Source of the DNA: Ilumatobacteraceae bacterium | GTDB taxonomy: Bacteria > Actinomycetota > Acidimicrobiia > Acidimicrobiales > Ilumatobacteraceae | Direction: 5' to 3' | DNA: 64,000 nt | Assembly (NCBI GenBank): GCA_033344875.1 | Contig: JAWPMO010000001.1 | Span: 434,001-498,000 of the forward strand | Shown here: positions 60,986-64,000 of the stretch, piece after piece | How the letters are laid out: each line of letters opens with the position of its first letter | Numbering within the stretch: the first letter of the stretch is position 1 | Program-made: the position numbers and the translations under genes | Notes under the pieces: model-generated | The model's database searches: none | The model's input: only the letters and a program-made list of their open reading frames with translations | What the model was told of the DNA's origin: nothing

Positions 60986-62968
60986 ATGTCGAACATCACC
61001 ATCTCCCTGCCGGACGGATCCGAGCGAGAGTTGCCGGAGGGCGCCACGGCGCTCGACCTGGCGGCCTCGATCGGCAATCGACTCAAGAAGTCGGCGGTCG
61101 CAGCGACCGTCGACGGCACCGAGACCGACCTGACCCGGCCGCTGCCCGACGGCAGCACGGTCGGCATCATCACCAACGACACCGACGAGGGCCGCCATGT
61201 GTTGCGCCACTCGACGGCACACGTGCTGGCCCAGGCCGTCACCCGGCTGTTCCCCGGCGCCAAGTTCTCGATCGGTCCGGCCATCGAGAACGGCTTCTAT
61301 TACGACTTCGACCTGCCCGACGGCAAGACCTTCAACGACGACGACCTCGAGGCGATCGAGCGTGAGATGCGCGAGATCGTCAAGGCGAATCAGCCGTTCG
61401 AGCGCAGCGAGATGTCGATGTCCGAAGCCAAGGAGCTCTTCGCCGATCAGCCGTACAAGGTCGAGATCATCGAGCGGGTCGAGTCGGCCGCCGGCGACCA
61501 ACTCGACGCGGGCGAGGTCTCGAGCGACGGCATCATCAGCGCCTACCGCAACACCGACGAGTTCGTCGACATGTGTGTCGGCCCGCACGTGCCGTCCACC
61601 GGCAAACTCGGGTTCTTCAAGCTGCAACGGGTGTCGGGCGCCCACTGGCGTGGCAACGAAGAGGGCATCATGCTCCAGCGCATCTACGGCACGGCGTGGG
61701 AGTCGAAGCAGGCGCTGGCCGAGCATCTGCACCGCCTCGAAGAGGCGGCCAAGCGCGATCACCGCAAGTTGGCCACCGAGATGGATCTGCTCAGCTTCCC
61801 GTCGGAACTCGGCGGCGGTCTGGCGGTCTGGCACCCCAAGGGCGCCATCATCCGCAAGATCATGGAGGACTACAGCCGCGAGCGTCACGAGCACGGCGGC
61901 TACGAGTTCGTGTTCACGCCGCACCTCGCCAACGCCAAGTTGTTCGAGACCTCCGGCCACCTCCAGTGGTACGAGGACGGCATGTACCCGCCGATGGAGA
62001 TGGACAACGGCACGTACTACATGAAGCCGATGAACTGCCCGATGCACTGTCTGATCTTCAAGAGCAGGCAGCGGTCGTACCGGGAGCTCCCGCTCCGGCT
62101 GTTCGAGCTCGGCAACGTCTACCGCTACGAGCGGGCCGGCACGCTGCACGGTCTGCTCCGGATCCGCGGGTTCACGCAGGACGACAGTCACATCTACTGC
62201 ACCAAGGAGCAGCTCGCCGACGAGATCGCGTCGCTGCTCGACTTCGTGCTGTCGGTGCTGCGGGCCTTCGGGTTCGAGGACTTCACGTTCAACCTCTCGA
62301 CCAAGGACCCCGAGAAGTACGTCGGTTCCGACGAGATCTGGGACGAGGCGACCGAGGCGCTGCGCCAGGCGCTCGACTCCCACGGGCTCGAGTACGCGAT
62401 CAAGGAAGGCGACGCCGCGTTCTACGGCCCGAAGATCGACATCGACGTGCGTGATGCGATCGGACGCTCCTGGCAGCTGTCGACCATTCAGGCCGACTTC
62501 CAGTTGCCCGAGCGGTTCGACCTCGAGTACGTCGGTGCCGACAACGAGCGCCACCGCCCGATCATGTTGCACCGCGCCCTGCTCGGGTCGATCGAGCGCT
62601 TCATGGGTGTGCTGATCGAGCACTACGCGGGCAACTTCCCGACCTGGCTCGCACCGCTGCAGGTCCGGGTGCTGCCGGTCTCGACCGCGCACGAGGAGTA
62701 CGCCGAGACGGTGCGCAGCCGCCTCGCCGACGCCGACGTCCGGGTCGACGTGATCGGTGCCAACGACGCACTCGGCAAGCGGATCCGCTCGTCGAAGATG
62801 GAGAAGATCCCGTACATCCTCGTCGTCGGCGACGACGACGTCGCCGCGACGACCGTCGGTGTGAACCCCCGCGGGGGAGAGGTCGAGCGCGATGTCGACC
62901 TCGGCGAGTTCGTGCAGCGCGTGGCCGACGAGGTGTCCGATGCCACGCATCAGGCGCTCAGCGCCTGA
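60986..62968 (+). CDS. thrS: Threonyl-tRNA synthetase
   Basis: A 660 aa class II synthetase. An N-terminal TGS domain (about 1-62) precedes the editing domain with HSTAHVLAQAV (zinc HxxxH), then the catalytic core with MNCPMHCLIF (zinc Cys) and KEGDAAFYGPKIDI, and the C-terminal anticodon-binding domain. TAGACT (60970-60975) is a candidate -10 box ten bases before ATG 60986, giving almost no leader; no T-box is seen here. A HIT-family gene follows two genes later, the same thrS-HIT neighbourhood as in mycobacteria. Confidence 0.97.
   Translation: MSNITISLPDGSERELPEGATALDLAASIGNRLKKSAVAATVDGTETDLTRPLPDGSTVGIITNDTDEGRHVLRHSTAHVLAQAVTRLFPGAKFSIGPAIENGFYYDFDLPDGKTFNDDDLEAIEREMREIVKANQPFERSEMSMSEAKELFADQPYKVEIIERVESAAGDQLDAGEVSSDGIISAYRNTDEFVDMCVGPHVPSTGKLGFFKLQRVSGAHWRGNEEGIMLQRIYGTAWESKQALAEHLHRLEEAAKRDHRKLATEMDLLSFPSELGGGLAVWHPKGAIIRKIMEDYSRERHEHGGYEFVFTPHLANAKLFETSGHLQWYEDGMYPPMEMDNGTYYMKPMNCPMHCLIFKSRQRSYRELPLRLFELGNVYRYERAGTLHGLLRIRGFTQDDSHIYCTKEQLADEIASLLDFVLSVLRAFGFEDFTFNLSTKDPEKYVGSDEIWDEATEALRQALDSHGLEYAIKEGDAAFYGPKIDIDVRDAIGRSWQLSTIQADFQLPERFDLEYVGADNERHRPIMLHRALLGSIERFMGVLIEHYAGNFPTWLAPLQVRVLPVSTAHEEYAETVRSRLADADVRVDVIGANDALGKRIRSSKMEKIPYILVVGDDDVAATTVGVNPRGGEVERDVDLGEFVQRVADEVSDATHQALSA
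62950..62968 (+). terminator. Perfect 8-bp hairpin ending on the thrS stop codon
   Basis: TCAGGCGC (62950-62957), loop TCA, GCGCCTGA (62961-62968) is a perfect 8-bp stem whose last three bases are the thrS stop. A competing arm AGGCG follows at 62973-62977. It lies between thrS and the convergent PPOX gene. No T-tract. Confidence 0.5.
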
Positions 62969-62977
62969 CCCGAGGCG

Positions 62978-63445
62978 TCACGACTCCGGCACGAACGACG
63001 CCTTGCTGTAGTCGAACGAGATGATCCGGGTCGGACGAATTCGGATCAGGACCGGATCCCACTTGTCGGCCATGCCGGCGGCGTACGCGGCAGCGGCGTC
63101 GTGATCGCCGATGTAGCGCTCGAAGATGCTCACCCGGCGCTCCGCCGCGTCGGTCGGGTCGACCGTGGCCTCCCCGGAGATCATCACGCCCCGGTACGGC
63201 ATCGATGCGCTGTCGATCAGGATGGTGACCCTGGGATCGCGTTCGACGTTCTTGACCTTGCGCTGCACCGATTGTGTGCTGACGCGAACTTCACCGTCCC
63301 GCCACTCGTACCAGATCGGCAGCGTGTGCGGTGTGCCGTCGGGATCGATCGTGCTCAGACGCGCCAGATGCGGTTCGGCGAGGAACTCGTCGAGTTCGGC
63401 CTCGGTCATCGCCGGCATCTGTGGATAGCCATGGACTTCGGTCAC
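62978..63445 (-). CDS. PPOX-class (split beta-barrel) flavin/F420-binding protein
   Basis: A 155 aa protein of the pyridoxamine-5'-phosphate-oxidase-like fold: LARLSTIDPDGTPHTLPIWYEWRDG, STQSVQRKVKNVERDPRVTILID and YRGVMISGEATV are typical of actinobacterial F420 or FMN reductases of this class. The cofactor is not certain. GTG 63445 is preceded by a strong GAGGAGG (about 63450-63456). It is convergent with thrS. Confidence 0.87.
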   Translation of the reverse strand: MTEVHGYPQMPAMTEAELDEFLAEPHLARLSTIDPDGTPHTLPIWYEWRDGEVRVSTQSVQRKVKNVERDPRVTILIDSASMPYRGVMISGEATVDPTDAAERRVSIFERYIGDHDAAAAYAAGMADKWDPVLIRIRPTRIISFDYSKASFVPES

Positions 63446-63521
63446 GGCCCACCTCCTCGTTGTCGGACCACCATGTTCGCGCAGCGACTCCGTCCGACGC
63501 GCCGGTGGTAGACAACAGGAC

Positions 63522-64000
63522 ATGACTCCGCTCGAACGACTCTGGAACGGCTGGCGGGCCACGTACGTCCAGTCGGTCGGCACCTCCGAGGTGCCGGCGG
63601 GGGAGGGCAGCATCTTCACGCGCATCCTCGCTTCCGGGATGAGCGACGAGGAGGCCAACATCGTCCACCGCGGGGAGCACGTGTTCGTGATCCTCAACGC
63701 GTACCCGTACGGGACGGGGCACACACTGATCCTGCCGTACCGTGAGGTGGCCGACCTCGAAGCACTCACCGTCGACGAGACGACCGAGCTGTGGGCAACC
63801 GCGACCGACACCGTGCGCGCGGTCAAGACGGCCTACCGTCCCGACGGTGTGAACGTCGGTCTCAACCTCGGACGCCCGGCGGGCGGATCGGTCAGCGAGC
63901 ACCTGCACGTCCACGTCGTGCCGCGCTGGACGGGCGATGCGAACTTCATGACGGCGGTCGCCAACACGCGCACACTCCCCGAACCGCTGGCTGACACCGC
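63522..64000 (+). CDS. HIT-family nucleotide hydrolase/phosphorylase, 3'-truncated by window edge
   Basis: The first 159 residues of a HIT protein, cut by the window end. HLHVHVVPR (about 127-135) is the catalytic His triad with the preceding GRPAGGSVSEHLHV segment, and LNAYPYGTGHTLILPYREV lies before it. The closest family picture is mycobacterial Rv2613c (Ap4A phosphorylase), also encoded next to thrS. TAGACA (63509-63514) lies 7 bases before ATG 63522. Start ATG 63522. Confidence 0.88.
   Translation, partial: MTPLERLWNGWRATYVQSVGTSEVPAGEGSIFTRILASGMSDEEANIVHRGEHVFVILNAYPYGTGHTLILPYREVADLEALTVDETTELWATATDTVRAVKTAYRPDGVNVGLNLGRPAGGSVSEHLHVHVVPRWTGDANFMTAVANTRTLPEPLADT

Noticed and set aside
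60782-62950. A 722-codon frame antisense to thrS.
   Set aside because: Same GC-driven artefact; rich in Val, Asp, Arg and Leu with no recognisable domain, while thrS on the other strand is complete.
1-64000. tRNA or rRNA genes, prophage or defence island.
   Set aside because: No GGTTCGAATCC-type T-arm with cloverleaf was noticed in the gaps, and apart from the IS110 element all recognisable genes are housekeeping or metabolic with uniform composition. Eye inspection only.

Overview
The window reads as one contiguous stretch of a high-GC actinobacterial chromosome. Gene density is very high, GTG starts are common, and many genes are joined by four-base ATGA or GTGA overlaps. The markers point to an actinobacterium of the Acidimicrobiia kind (for example the Ilumatobacter group): a MshC-type mycothiol ligase, an InhA-like enoyl reductase, F420 and PPOX proteins, the proteasome activator Bpa, a DivIVA/SepF division module, an actinobacterial translational T-box before ileS, and thrS followed by a HIT hydrolase gene. 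This placement is inferred from gene content and order, not from a database search.

Layout. 1-4.8 kb: the end of a small secreted protein, glycerol kinase, a small membrane protein, one intact IS110-family insertion sequence and 6-phosphofructokinase. 4.8-7.6 kb: an mtrA-mtrB-like two-component operon ending in a short GerMN lipoprotein instead of full LpqB. 7.6-20.4 kb: an inositol-phosphatase-like protein, a dolichol-phosphate-mannose-synthase-like glycosyltransferase, a short-chain dehydrogenase, DNA polymerase IV, a MoxR/DUF58/transglutaminase operon, a degenerate ROK protein, an acyl-CoA dehydrogenase, an HNH nuclease and a lipoate-ligase-like protein.

20.4-38.7 kb is the division and cell-wall (dcw) cluster: mraZ-rsmH-ftsL-ftsI-murE-mraY-murD-ftsW-murG-murC-murB-ftsQ-ftsZ-pgeF-yggS-sepF-divIVA. 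Together these genes make lipid II on the inner face of the membrane and assemble the septal ring that consumes it. murF and ftsA are absent from the cluster. Upstream of mraZ lies a promoter with T(A/T)GG motifs phased every 10 bp, which looks like an MraZ operator.

38.7-48.7 kb: a T-box leader and ileS, a YggU protein, a lysine-rich tail fused to a zinc-less DksA-like domain, lspA, rluD, an Rrf2 regulator, a phosphodiesterase, bpa, a DUF72 protein and an isochorismatase-like hydrolase. 48.8-52.4 kb: replicative DNA polymerase dnaE with an intact PHP metal site. 52.4-64 kb: an unrecognised protein, a repeat-bearing gap, a nitroreductase, a DUF255 thioredoxin-fold protein, an esterase, an InhA-like reductase, an F420:NADP oxidoreductase-like protein, mshC, an acyltransferase, thrS, a PPOX protein and a truncated HIT hydrolase gene.

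I found no CRISPR array, tRNA, rRNA, prophage or defence island. The most interesting signals are regulatory or structural twists on housekeeping genes rather than a wholly new system.
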